Counted from the stretch's first letter, positions 6,395 through 12,990 are shown. The stretch: 13,159 nucleotides of DNA from an uncultured Anaerovibrio sp. (GCA_902785445.1 CACZYN010000024.1:1-13159); one strand, 5' to 3'. Notes: a model not told the origin generated them from the sequence alone. A program made the numbers and translations.

Positions 6395-7161
6395 CTTCCT
6401 TCACTCCCTTGCCATTTCTCCTGTATTAACTCCCGAATTTCCGTCAAAACCTCCGGAGGAATTTCCGGTAACAGCTCATCTTCAGCCTGAATAAAGGCTT
6501 CGCCAATTAATATATCCTCCGGGGTCGTAATCTTAATATTCTTGTAATCGCTCTCAACCACCCGGACGCTGCGCCCCAGGCGCTCCACTAAGCTGGCATC
6601 ATCGGTGCCCAAAAAACCTTCAGCCAAGGCCTGATCATAAGCTTCCAGCAGGATTTCCCGCTGAAAGCCCTGGGGAGTTTGCACCTCCCACAAACAGGAC
6701 CGATCCGGGGTATCCTCCACCATACCATAGGGATCACATATCTTGATGGTATTTTTAGCCGGTACCGCCGCAATTGCCCCACCGAATTGCTTCACCGCAT
6801 ATATAGTATCCAGAATAACCTTGTGGCTCACAAAAGGTCTGGCCGCATCATGGACCAGGATAATGTCGTCATCCCGTCCTTGAACACTTCTTATGCCGTT
6901 CAGCACCGAATATTGCCGTTCACTGCCCCCGGCCACCACCTTGTAAGGTTTCAGTCCTGGTACTTTTTTGAGCATGGTACGGACAAATTCCACTTCATAA
7001 TCGGCTACCACCACAACCATCTGATCAATTTCCCCGCAACTGGAATACTTAAGCAGGGTACGCAGTAGTATAGGAATCCCGCCCAAGGACATAAACACCT
7101 TATTCATGCCGGCCTGCATGCGCTTTCCCTGACCGGCGGCTGGAAAAATTACCGTAACCAT
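6391..7161 (-). CDS. ispD: 2-C-methyl-D-erythritol 4-phosphate cytidylyltransferase
   Basis: IspD is the third enzyme of the MEP pathway, joining methylerythritol 4-phosphate to CMP from CTP. The nucleotide-binding loop is PAAGQGKRM (7-15) followed by K21. DAARPF is at 105-110, and the QTPQGF segment is also present. I start the gene at the ATG at 7161, giving 256 residues, because GGAGGGG lies directly upstream. The frame extends four codons further to a TTG at 7173, but that would place the ribosome binding site inside the gene. The protein is about 20-25 residues longer than usual owing to an acidic C-terminal tail (EDELLPEIPPEVLTEIREL). It overlaps ispF by 4 bp. Confidence 0.95.
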   Translation of the reverse strand: MVTVIFPAAGQGKRMQAGMNKVFMSLGGIPILLRTLLKYSSCGEIDQMVVVVADYEVEFVRTMLKKVPGLKPYKVVAGGSERQYSVLNGIRSVQGRDDDIILVHDAARPFVSHKVILDTIYAVKQFGGAIAAVPAKNTIKICDPYGMVEDTPDRSCLWEVQTPQGFQREILLEAYDQALAEGFLGTDDASLVERLGRSVRVVESDYKNIKITTPEDILIGEAFIQAEDELLPEIPPEVLTEIRELIQEKWQGSEGR

Positions 7162-7180
7162 AAACCCCTCCAAAATTTAA

Positions 7181-7208
7181 GGGATGCGGCACACCTTCAC
7201 CACATCCC
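7181..7208 (-). terminator. Weak terminator or processing hairpin between yacL and ispD
   Basis: On the minus strand GGGATGTGG (7208-7200) pairs with CCGCATCCC (7189-7181), a 9-bp stem with one G-U pair and a 10-base loop. It is followed by TTAAATTTT rather than a clean T run. It sits just before the ispD ribosome binding site. Partial attenuation or mRNA protection are both possible. Confidence 0.45.
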
Positions 7209-7215
7209 CTTCACT

Positions 7216-8385
7216 TTACATTGCTGGCTTGGCAAAAATCATTCTGCCAGCCGCTGTCTGCAAGGCTGATGTCACCTCAACCCGTATAGCTTCATTGATA
7301 TACCGACGGCCATTCTCAACCACAATCATGGTGCCATCCTCCAGATAAGCTACGCCCTGTCCCTGTTCCTTACCTTCCTTCACCACAGTTACATGCATGT
7401 ACTCACCAGGAATAACCACCGGCTTAATGGCATTAGCCAGCTCATTGATGTTGAGCACTGACACACCACGCAGTTCAGCCACTTTGTTCAGATTGTAATC
7501 ATTGGTAATTATTTTGCTGCCGGTAAGCTGTCCCAAACGAACCAGCTTGGAATCCACCTCAGCAATATCCTCAAAATCCTGATTGACGATTTCTACCTGA
7601 TTACTGAAGTCATTCTGCAGCTTCTGTAAAATATCCAATCCACGCCGGCCTCTGGCCCGCTTAAGGGAATCTGACATATCCGCTATATGCTGTAATTCCT
7701 CCAGTACAAATACCGGTATCAGGAGCTTGCCGTCTATAAACCCCGTGCAGCAAATATCTGCTATGCGGCCATCAATGATTACGCTGGTATCCAGCAACTT
7801 GCCACAGGGTCCCTCGTACAGGCCGGTATCCTTTATATCAAGCTCGCCCTCCTGTAACTTCTTCTTGTTCTTGGACTGCTCCCGTCTTTGGCTGGCTTCC
7901 TTGAAAAATCTTGGCAGCTTGCCAATCATATCTCCCAATTCCTTCTGCTTACGGATAACAATATGTATTCCCAAATAGCCAAATACCACACTCAATACCA
8001 CTGGAATATAGTCACCTACCACTGGTATCTTGGAAAAAGCCTCACCTAATAAATTTGCAATTATAAGTCCTATCGCCAGGCCAATTACGCCAGCAATAAC
8101 ATCATGCAACGGCATTTTGTTAAACTGTCCTTCAACCCAGACTGAAAATCTCCGCAGCTTAGTAGCAAAATAAGGAGAACTCAAATAACCGATTACACCG
8201 CCAATGATAATACCCACCACTAAAAATATCAGATGGGCTAAGGTCATCTTGAAAAAGCCAAAGTTCATATTCAGTACCTCAGTACTAATAAGCTCTGTCA
8301 AAAAGGGGCTGGCAAAATGCATACCCAAACCGCCAATTACCGCAAACAGCGCTGTAACCAAAAATCTTAAAACCTTATCAAGCAT
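7216..8385 (-). CDS. yacL: Membrane-anchored PIN-TRAM domain protein (YacL family)
   Basis: This conserved Bacillota protein has a membrane anchor, a PIN nuclease-like domain and a C-terminal TRAM domain; its cellular role is not established. Four hydrophobic segments lie at about residues 6-25, 47-69, 95-113 and 123-144. A charged linker (residues 145-185, rich in K, R, E) leads to the PIN domain at about 195-310, with acidic residues in LLDTSVIIDGRI (D199, D205) and in IITNDYNL. The TRAM domain (about 325-385) would bind RNA or nucleic acid. The length of 389 residues is normal for the family. The ATG at 8385 follows AGGGGGTGA. It lies between carD and ispD, the usual place. The strong terminator upstream means it depends on readthrough or on a promoter I cannot see. 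Confidence 0.9.
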   Translation of the reverse strand: MLDKVLRFLVTALFAVIGGLGMHFASPFLTELISTEVLNMNFGFFKMTLAHLIFLVVGIIIGGVIGYLSSPYFATKLRRFSVWVEGQFNKMPLHDVIAGVIGLAIGLIIANLLGEAFSKIPVVGDYIPVVLSVVFGYLGIHIVIRKQKELGDMIGKLPRFFKEASQRREQSKNKKKLQEGELDIKDTGLYEGPCGKLLDTSVIIDGRIADICCTGFIDGKLLIPVFVLEELQHIADMSDSLKRARGRRGLDILQKLQNDFSNQVEIVNQDFEDIAEVDSKLVRLGQLTGSKIITNDYNLNKVAELRGVSVLNINELANAIKPVVIPGEYMHVTVVKEGKEQGQGVAYLEDGTMIVVENGRRYINEAIRVEVTSALQTAAGRMIFAKPAM

Positions 8386-8414
8386 TCTATCTCACCCCCT
8401 TTCCAAAATATTTT

Positions 8415-8457
8415 AAACAAGAAAAGGAAGTGACCAGTATAGCTGGTCACATTCCTT
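8415..8457 (-). terminator. Intrinsic terminator after carD
   Basis: On the minus strand, GTGACCAG (8450-8443 side) pairs with CTGGTCAC (8437-8430 side) around a 5-base loop. After a single bulged T, the stem continues as AAGGAA / TTCCTT, giving 14 bp in all, followed by TTTTCTTGTTT. This is one of the strongest terminators in the window and should separate carD from yacL. Confidence 0.87.
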
Positions 8458-8474
8458 TCACAAGTAACTGATGA

Positions 8475-8960
8475 TTAACGCTTCAACATCTCCTGTAACC
8501 ATGCTTCTGCCGTCTCCATGGTGCCATTAAGAACGAATACCATTTCGCTTAAAAGAATTTGTTTAGCTGTATCCAAAAGGCGCTGTTCTCCGCTGGAAAT
8601 CTTTTTTTCCTGCCCCTGCAAAGCAAGGTTCCTGGCCACAGCCGCCACTTCCAATATATCACCAGTTTTCAGGCGGGCAAGATTGGCATGAAAACGTTTA
8701 TTCCAGCTGCCTACCGCCTTTACAGGTTTATCCTTCAAAACGCTCTCAATCTTTTCTATCATCTCCGGCGGGCTTATCTGCCGCAAGCCAACACCGTCAA
8801 TATTGTCAGTAGGAAGCATTATTTTCATGTCGCCAACGGGCATTTTCATCACATAATAGGACTTCATCTGCCCCTGTCCCATAACATCGTGCTCTTCGAT
8901 GCCGGTTATTTCCCCAGCCCCGTGCATCGGATATACAACCTTGTCACCAACTTGCAGCAA
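8475..8960 (-). CDS. carD: CarD family transcriptional regulator
   Basis: CarD proteins bind the RNA polymerase beta subunit and stabilise open promoter complexes rather than acting as classical repressors. The 161-residue protein begins with the RNA-polymerase-interaction domain (about 1-65), opening MLQVGDKVVYPMHGAGEITG. The helical C-terminal part (about 70-161) holds basic segments, as in DNA-contacting CarD tails (NKRFHANLARLKTGD). I accept the TTG start at 8960 because AAGGAGGGGG is at ideal spacing; the nearby ATG at 8965 is out of frame. It has its own tandem promoters and terminator and so forms a single-gene unit. Location between radA and yacL is standard for the group. Confidence 0.9.
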   Translation of the reverse strand: MLQVGDKVVYPMHGAGEITGIEEHDVMGQGQMKSYYVMKMPVGDMKIMLPTDNIDGVGLRQISPPEMIEKIESVLKDKPVKAVGSWNKRFHANLARLKTGDILEVAAVARNLALQGQEKKISSGEQRLLDTAKQILLSEMVFVLNGTMETAEAWLQEMLKR

Positions 8961-8995
8961 ACATACCCCCTCCTTAACGATACCATTACAGACTA

Positions 8996-9004
8996 ATTAT
9001 ACCA
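8996..9004 (-). promoter_or_regulatory. carD proximal promoter (extended -10)
   Basis: TGG followed by a perfect TATAAT (9001-8996) forms an extended -10 element. No good -35 box is visible 17 bp upstream, only a T run. Transcription would start near 8989, leaving a leader of about 30 bases that contains the carD ribosome binding site. Confidence 0.5.
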
Positions 9005-9030
9005 AAAAAATTATCAATAAAAAAGAATGA

Positions 9031-9059
9031 ATTTTATCATATAAAAATTTTCCTGTCAA
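9031..9059 (-). promoter_or_regulatory. carD distal promoter
   Basis: A perfect TTGACA (9059-9054), a 17-bp spacer and TAAAAT (9036-9031) are preceded by TGA, so the -10 is also extended. It begins 15 bp beyond the radA stop codon. This is the best-matching promoter in the window. Confidence 0.78.
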
Positions 9060-9074
9060 GGAAAGGAGAGAGGC

Positions 9075-10454
9075 TTAACGTGGCATTGCTTTGCTTAGTG
9101 CCTCAGTTATATTGGCTACACCGTAAAGGGTCATGTCTGTAAATTTATTGTCTTCAAGAAGTTGTTCATAATTTTTTTGTGGCAATACTACACTTTTAAA
9201 GCCCAATCGTTGGGCCTCTCTTACCCGGTTTTCTGCCTGGCTGACTGCCCGGATTTCTCCGGACAGGCCCACTTCGCCAAATACAGCGATAGCTGGCCGC
9301 AGGGGGCGCCCGGCAAAGCTGGAGGCCATGGCCACACAAATCCCCAAATCCGCTGCCGGCTCGTCAATACGAATGCCCCCGGCCGCCTTTACAAATACAT
9401 CACAGGTACCCATGCTGAGATGCACCCTTTTTTCCAGCACAGCCAACAGCAGCTGAAGTCGTTTTAAATCCACCGAATCGGAGGTACGCTTAGGTGGCAC
9501 ATAAGGTGTCTTAGCCACTAAGGCTTGGATTTCTACTAACAAGGGTCTGGTCCCCTCCACGGTAGGTACAATGACGCTGCCATTATCGTCCTGCCTTTCG
9601 GACAAAAATAGCTTGGAGGCATCCGGCACATCCACCAGTCCCACATCCCGCATCTCAAAAACGCCGATTTCGTTGGTGCTGCCAAACCGGTTCTTGATGG
9701 CGCGCAGGAGACGGTATTCTGCATTATTGCCTCCCTCAAAATACAGCACTGTATCCACAATATGCTCCAGCACCCTCGGCCCCGCCAAGGTACCATCCTT
9801 GGTCACGTGACCCACAATAAAGGCCGCAATACCGTTGGTCTTGGCCACCCGCAGTATTTCCACAGCACATTCCCGCACCTGACTCACGCTACCGGGGGCA
9901 CTTTGAATGTCCGGACGAAATACCGTCTGGATGGAATCAATGACCAGTATTTCCGGCTTTAAATCCAAAATATGTTTTTCAATGATCTCCAGATTGGTTT
10001 CACTGACCACCATTAGGGATTGATCAATGGCATCTATACGGTCTGCCCGCATACGCACCTGCTGGACACTCTCCTCGCCGGTAACGTACAGTACCCTGCG
10101 CCCCAGTCTGGCTTCGTTGGCACAGACCTTCAAGGTAAGACTGGACTTACCAATACCCGGATCCCCCACAATGAGCACCATGGAGCCGGGGATAAGTCCG
10201 CCCCCCAGCACCCGATCCAACTCCGCTGAACCGGTGGTCATCCGGGGCATTTCCTCCAGTTCTACCTCATTAATGGGGCAAGGCTTGCTCTGGTTAGACA
10301 AGCCCAGATTCAGGCCCCGTTGTTGACTGCTGTCCTTTTTGATGGTTTCCTCCACCAGAGTATTCCATTGTCCACAGCCTGGGCACTTCCCTAACCATTT
10401 GGGAGTATCATAACCGCACTCCTGACAGACAAAGACCGTTTTTGCTTTCGCCAT
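9075..10454 (-). CDS. radA: DNA repair protein RadA
   Basis: RadA (Sms) is a RecA-like ATPase that promotes branch migration and processing of recombination intermediates. I start it at the ATG at 10454 (459 residues, family length), where MAKAKTVFVCQECGY matches family N-termini. The frame opens seven codons earlier at a TTG, which would lengthen the overlap with the preceding small ORF. The zinc finger uses C10, C13, C24 and C27. Walker A is GDPGIGKSS (97-105), Walker B ILVIDS (169-174), and the RadA-specific KNRFG is at 254-258. The C-terminal third is a Lon-protease-like domain, expected to be inactive as a protease. No clear terminator follows it. It is the last gene of the ctsR unit, 2 bp after the small ORF. 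Confidence 0.96.
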   Translation of the reverse strand: MAKAKTVFVCQECGYDTPKWLGKCPGCGQWNTLVEETIKKDSSQQRGLNLGLSNQSKPCPINEVELEEMPRMTTGSAELDRVLGGGLIPGSMVLIVGDPGIGKSSLTLKVCANEARLGRRVLYVTGEESVQQVRMRADRIDAIDQSLMVVSETNLEIIEKHILDLKPEILVIDSIQTVFRPDIQSAPGSVSQVRECAVEILRVAKTNGIAAFIVGHVTKDGTLAGPRVLEHIVDTVLYFEGGNNAEYRLLRAIKNRFGSTNEIGVFEMRDVGLVDVPDASKLFLSERQDDNGSVIVPTVEGTRPLLVEIQALVAKTPYVPPKRTSDSVDLKRLQLLLAVLEKRVHLSMGTCDVFVKAAGGIRIDEPAADLGICVAMASSFAGRPLRPAIAVFGEVGLSGEIRAVSQAENRVREAQRLGFKSVVLPQKNYEQLLEDNKFTDMTLYGVANITEALSKAMPR

Positions 10455-10456
10455 TC

Positions 10457-10594
10457 CTATTGTTTCCCTTTCCAATCAAATGGAGCCAGCAATAGCTTCA
10501 ATATCCATTTGACAATCCATACCACCGCGATAATAAAATTCAGAAAATAGTTCCCTATACCGCCCTGCGACGGGGCTAACTTATTGCGTCCCAT
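10457..10594 (-). CDS. Small membrane-peptide ORF, 45 residues, function unknown
   Basis: I do not recognise this gene. It fills the ctsR-radA gap almost exactly: it starts 22 bp after the ctsR stop codon, and its TAG is 2 bp before the radA ATG. The product begins MGRNKLAPSQGG and continues into one long hydrophobic segment, about residues 15-38 (for example NFIIAVVWIVKWILKLLLA), with lysines at 29 and 33 and tryptophans at 26, 30 and 41. It ends in a basic WKGKQ. This suggests a single membrane-spanning or membrane-lying helix. The ribosome binding site is weak: AAGG is about 19 bases from the ATG but about 13 from an in-frame TTG two codons earlier (10600). The tight fit between neighbours supports a real gene, but a chance ORF is not excluded. 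Confidence 0.6.
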   Translation of the reverse strand: MGRNKLAPSQGGIGNYFLNFIIAVVWIVKWILKLLLAPFDWKGKQ

Positions 10595-10615
10595 AGGCAA
10601 AATCCCATGTATGCC

Positions 10616-11062
10616 TTAGGAGAATTCCGCCAGGGTAATAAACAATGACTTTAACAACTTTACTCTATCGGCTGTATTCATTGTTTCGTAGGCACAGTTA
10701 GCTGTCTGAATGACCAGGGCCCCTTCCCGGGCACTTATCATCTGTTGCTGAATTAAATAACGAACCATGGCCTTAATTTCCACAAATTCCGTATCACCAT
10801 CAATTTTATCCAGCATCTCCTCGTAGATAATATGCTGCAAAGGCACCCGCACAATGCGGATAAAGCCTCCCAAGCCTCGACGGGACTCCACTGCAAAGCC
10901 CTTGTCATGGGTAAAACGGGTATTCAACACATAGCTGATCTGGGATGGAGCACAGGATATTTCATCGGCAATATCCGTGCGGCGCAATTCCACCTGTCCA
11001 GTCTGCTGCTCGGCTAAGCGACGCAAAATATATTCTTCAATTAAATCGGCAATGTTGCTCAT
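10616..11062 (-). CDS. ctsR: Transcriptional repressor CtsR of class III heat-shock genes
   Basis: CtsR represses clp protease and chaperone genes in Bacillota and is released on heat or protein stress. The 148-residue protein has the winged helix-turn-helix in its first 75 residues (LRRTDIADEISCAPSQISYV, with the conserved NTRFTHDKGF) and a C-terminal dimerisation domain (about 80-148). The wing reads RRGLGGFIRI at 61-70. In Bacillus subtilis this is the tetraglycine thermosensing loop; here the second glycine is leucine (L64). R62, the position phosphorylated by McsB in Bacillus, is kept. The ATG at 11062 follows AGGTGA. The partners mcsA, mcsB and clpC, normally directly downstream, are absent; radA follows instead. 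A promoter and a CtsR-like half-site pair lie upstream, which suggests autoregulation. Confidence 0.93.
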   Translation of the reverse strand: MSNIADLIEEYILRRLAEQQTGQVELRRTDIADEISCAPSQISYVLNTRFTHDKGFAVESRRGLGGFIRIVRVPLQHIIYEEMLDKIDGDTEFVEIKAMVRYLIQQQMISAREGALVIQTANCAYETMNTADRVKLLKSLFITLAEFS

Positions 11063-11086
11063 ACTATCACCTGCTTTTTAAAAATC

Positions 11087-11101
11087 ATTGACTATTTGAC
11101 T
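11087..11101 (-). promoter_or_regulatory. Putative CtsR operator at the ctsR start of transcription
   Basis: On the minus strand AGTCAAA (11101-11095) and AGTCAAT (11093-11087) are tandem heptads resembling the CtsR half-site (A/G)GTCAAA. They lie immediately downstream of the -10 box. The spacer between heptads is 1 base rather than the usual 3, so binding by CtsR is plausible but unproven. Confidence 0.45.
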
Positions 11102-11103
11102 TT

Positions 11104-11132
11104 ATTATAACGCAATTGTTCAGATTTTGCCA
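11104..11132 (-). promoter_or_regulatory. Promoter of ctsR inside repeat copy C
   Basis: A perfect TATAAT (11109-11104) lies 17 bp from TGGCAA, or 18 bp from ATGGCA, which matches the -35 consensus at 4 of 6 positions. It occupies the same place in the repeat as the sigH promoter in copy A. Confidence 0.6.
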
Positions 11133-11142
11133 TAAGCAAAAT
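11104..11142 (-). repeat. Palindrome-plus-tail repeat, copy C (upstream of ctsR)
   Basis: On the minus strand a stem ATTTTGC / GCAAAAT with a 5-base loop (arms 11142-11136 and 11130-11124) is followed by CTGAACAATTGCGTTATAAT. The tail differs from copies A and B by one base in the shared core, while the stem sequence is different but still perfectly paired. Confidence 0.65.
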
Positions 11143-11149
11143 TACCAAC

Positions 11150-11188
11150 AAAAAAGACCATGAAAAGGATTCACACCCTTTCATGGTC
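11150..11188 (-). terminator. Intrinsic terminator of the rsmD-coaD transcript
   Basis: On the minus strand, GACCATGAAAGG (11188-11177) pairs with CCTTTTCATGGTC (11168-11156) in a stem of about 12 bp including a G-U pair, followed by six T. It closes the rsmD-coaD-coiled-coil unit ahead of ctsR. Confidence 0.9.
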
Positions 11189-11201
11189 CTGATAAGCACT
11201 A

Positions 11202-11732
11202 TTACTGATTTTGATCATTCAGCTGATTCTTAGCCTGCTGCACCGCATTCAAAGCATCTCCCACGCTCTCAAGCACATGGTTGAACACCTGATTAGCATA
11301 ATCGTCAGCACTGGTCCGCAAATCACTGGAATACTGCTCAGTCTCCGCCTTCATCTGCTGAGCCCAAGCCATAGTCTGTTCCTTAATAACCCGCTCCTCT
11401 TCATGAGCCTGGCGAACAATCTCACTTTCCTCTACAGCCTTCTGAGCATAAGCCTTGGCCCGCTCTACAGTCTGGTTAGCTTCCGTTTTAGCCCCCTCAA
11501 CCAAACGATCAGCCTCAGCCTGTGCTGCACTGATAATATCATCCTTACGAGCTACAATATCCTGAGCATCCTGAATTTCCCGTGGCAGCTCGCTGCGCAG
11601 AACATCCATCAAGCGGAACAGCTCCACATCATCAATCATTACCTTGTCCAAAAACGGAACTCGATTGGATGATGCCACTAAATTCTCAATCTCCTCCAGA
11701 ATATTATCTATTCCCATGTTATCTATTTCCAT
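11202..11732 (-). CDS. Conserved coiled-coil protein of unknown function, downstream of coaD
   Basis: I recognise this only as a type of cytoplasmic coiled-coil protein often found beside coaD in anaerobic Bacillota and annotated variously as 'ATPase' or DivIVA-like. It has 176 residues. Residues 8-50 form a conserved head (ILEEIENLVASSNRVPFLDK). Residues about 55-140 are a long alanine- and glutamate-rich helix with heptad character (AEADRLVEGAKTEANQTVE), similar in composition to ATP synthase b subunits. The end (141-176) is glutamine- and asparagine-rich. No membrane segment, signal peptide or nucleotide-binding motif is visible. The ATG at 11732 is chosen; a second ATG at 11717 is possible. 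It lies 51 bp after coaD and is last before the terminator. A structural or scaffold role is only a guess. Confidence 0.8.
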   Translation of the reverse strand: MEIDNMGIDNILEEIENLVASSNRVPFLDKVMIDDVELFRLMDVLRSELPREIQDAQDIVARKDDIISAAQAEADRLVEGAKTEANQTVERAKAYAQKAVEESEIVRQAHEEERVIKEQTMAWAQQMKAETEQYSSDLRTSADDYANQVFNHVLESVGDALNAVQQAKNQLNDQNQ

Positions 11733-11783
11733 CGCCTAAATCCCACTTTCTCGCCAAAAGATATCTTATACCCTATCAGCATA

Positions 11784-12263
11784 TCATTTATGAGGAAATT
11801 TTTCAATAGTAATTAATACCGATTTGGGTACTAAAGTGCTAATATCCCCGCCAAAATGATAGATTTCCCGTACAACAGAAGAACTTACACAGGAAAATTC
11901 CGGTTTCGTCAGGAGGAAAAAAGTGTCCAGGTCCGGATACAGCTGATGAATAATCTGGGCCTGTCCCTGTTCATATTCGTAATCGGTAACGGAACGCAGT
12001 CCCCGAACAATTACCTTAATAGCATTTTTTTGCATATAGTCCGTGAGCAAGCCATCAAAGGACACCACCTGTACATTATCTATATCTGCCAGAGCCTCCT
12101 CCAAGGCCTGTACCCGTTGCTCCACCGGCAAAAAGGCCTTTTTCCGGACATTATTAAATACGCCCACTGTTAAAGTATCAAATACCGTCGCTGCCCGACA
12201 GATAATATCAATGTGTCCATTAGTTACCGGATCAAAGCTGCCGGGAAATATTGCCCTTGTCAT
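11784..12263 (-). CDS. coaD: Phosphopantetheine adenylyltransferase
   Basis: CoaD performs the penultimate step of coenzyme A synthesis, transferring AMP from ATP to 4'-phosphopantetheine. It is a nucleotidyltransferase of the HxGH class. The 159 residues match the family. The nucleotide-binding signature is FPGSFDPVTNGHIDII (6-21), with the catalytic histidine H17. R88 lies in VIVRGLRSVTDYEYE, and the second nucleotide motif is CVSSSVVREI (125-134). The ATG at 12263 overlaps the rsmD stop by 4 bp (ATGA). The rsmD-coaD pair is widely conserved in bacteria. Confidence 0.97.
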   Translation of the reverse strand: MTRAIFPGSFDPVTNGHIDIICRAATVFDTLTVGVFNNVRKKAFLPVEQRVQALEEALADIDNVQVVSFDGLLTDYMQKNAIKVIVRGLRSVTDYEYEQGQAQIIHQLYPDLDTFFLLTKPEFSCVSSSVVREIYHFGGDISTLVPKSVLITIEKFPHK

Positions 12264-12826
12264 TCTTCCTTCATCTCCTGCCGATATTCAAAAATATTAA
12301 TCTGGGTAGTCTTGCCATAGGTCTGATTCCGCAGTAATTTCAAATGATTAAGCTCAGGCAAAGCATTCTCATCGCCCCCCTGCTCCACGATAACCAAGGC
12401 ATCAGGAGCCAACAAGCGCCCCTTATCAAGCTGCAGCAGGGCTTTCTCCCACAACCCTAAATGGTAGGGCGGATCGCAAAACACCAGATCAAATTGTTTT
12501 CCTTGGACCATCAAACGATCCATAAGGGAAAACACGTCACCTTTATATATTTCGCTTTTGTCTGCCAGATGAGTGTGCTCCGCATTGAATTTTATAATAT
12601 CCGCCGTAGCCTTGTCGATAAAGCAAGCCCGCTCGGCTCCCCGGCTCAAGGCTTCCAGTCCCAGCCCGCCGGTACCGGCAAAAATATCCAATATTCTTTT
12701 TCCCAGCACTTCGTTACCTAAAATACTGAACAGGGACTCCTTTACCCGATCCGAAGTAGGACGGGTAGCCATTCCTTTAGGGGTTTTCAGCTTAGCGCCC
12801 CGGGCAGAACCTGTAATTATCCGCAT
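12260..12826 (-). CDS. rsmD: 16S rRNA (guanine(966)-N2)-methyltransferase
   Basis: RsmD methylates G966 of 16S rRNA using SAM. The 188-residue protein has the N-terminal RIITGSARGAKLKTP typical of the family and TRPTSDRVKESLFS. The SAM-binding loop is FAGTGGLGLEAL (49-60), and the catalytic DPPY (118-121) is followed by HLGLWEKAL. The ATG at 12826 has GAGG at good spacing. It is the first gene of the rsmD-coaD-coiled-coil transcript, with candidate promoters in the 230 bp upstream, and overlaps coaD by 4 bp. Confidence 0.96.
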   Translation of the reverse strand: MRIITGSARGAKLKTPKGMATRPTSDRVKESLFSILGNEVLGKRILDIFAGTGGLGLEALSRGAERACFIDKATADIIKFNAEHTHLADKSEIYKGDVFSLMDRLMVQGKQFDLVFCDPPYHLGLWEKALLQLDKGRLLAPDALVIVEQGGDENALPELNHLKLLRNQTYGKTTQINIFEYRQEMKEE

Positions 12827-12856
12827 AAATAAGACCTCATTACAACATTTTTTACC

Positions 12857-12865
12857 ATTTTAGCA
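12857..12865 (-). promoter_or_regulatory. Candidate rsmD promoter (extended -10)
   Basis: TGC followed by TAAAAT (12862-12857) forms an extended -10; the -35 region is poor (TTTCCT at about 17 bp). Transcription would begin near 12850 with a leader of about 25 bases. Confidence 0.4.
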
Positions 12866-12937
12866 TATATACTTTTTTTAGGAAAATTTTCAGAAAAAAT
12901 TCATAACTTTTCCATAATTTTTCCATTTTCATCCTGT

Positions 12938-12943
12938 ATTATA
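12938..12943 (-). promoter_or_regulatory. Candidate upstream rsmD -10 box
   Basis: A perfect TATAAT stands at 12943-12938, but the 17-bp-spaced -35 (CGGGTT) does not match the consensus. It would give a leader of about 105 bases. In this AT-rich gap the match may be chance. Confidence 0.3.
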
Positions 12944-12990
12944 ACCATAGTAAGTTACATAACCCGTTTTTCATATTCCATCCCTCCATA

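Noticed and set aside
10473..10475. Upstream TTG start for radA
   Set aside because: It would overlap the small ORF further and add residues absent from family N-termini; the ATG at 10454 starts the typical MAKAKT sequence.
12852..12932. A 26-codon minus-strand ORF upstream of rsmD (lysine- and phenylalanine-rich, starting MKMEKLWKSYEF)
   Set aside because: It has no good ribosome binding site, lies in AT-rich sequence, and would be leaderless if the overlapping TATAAT is the promoter. Composition alone explains it.
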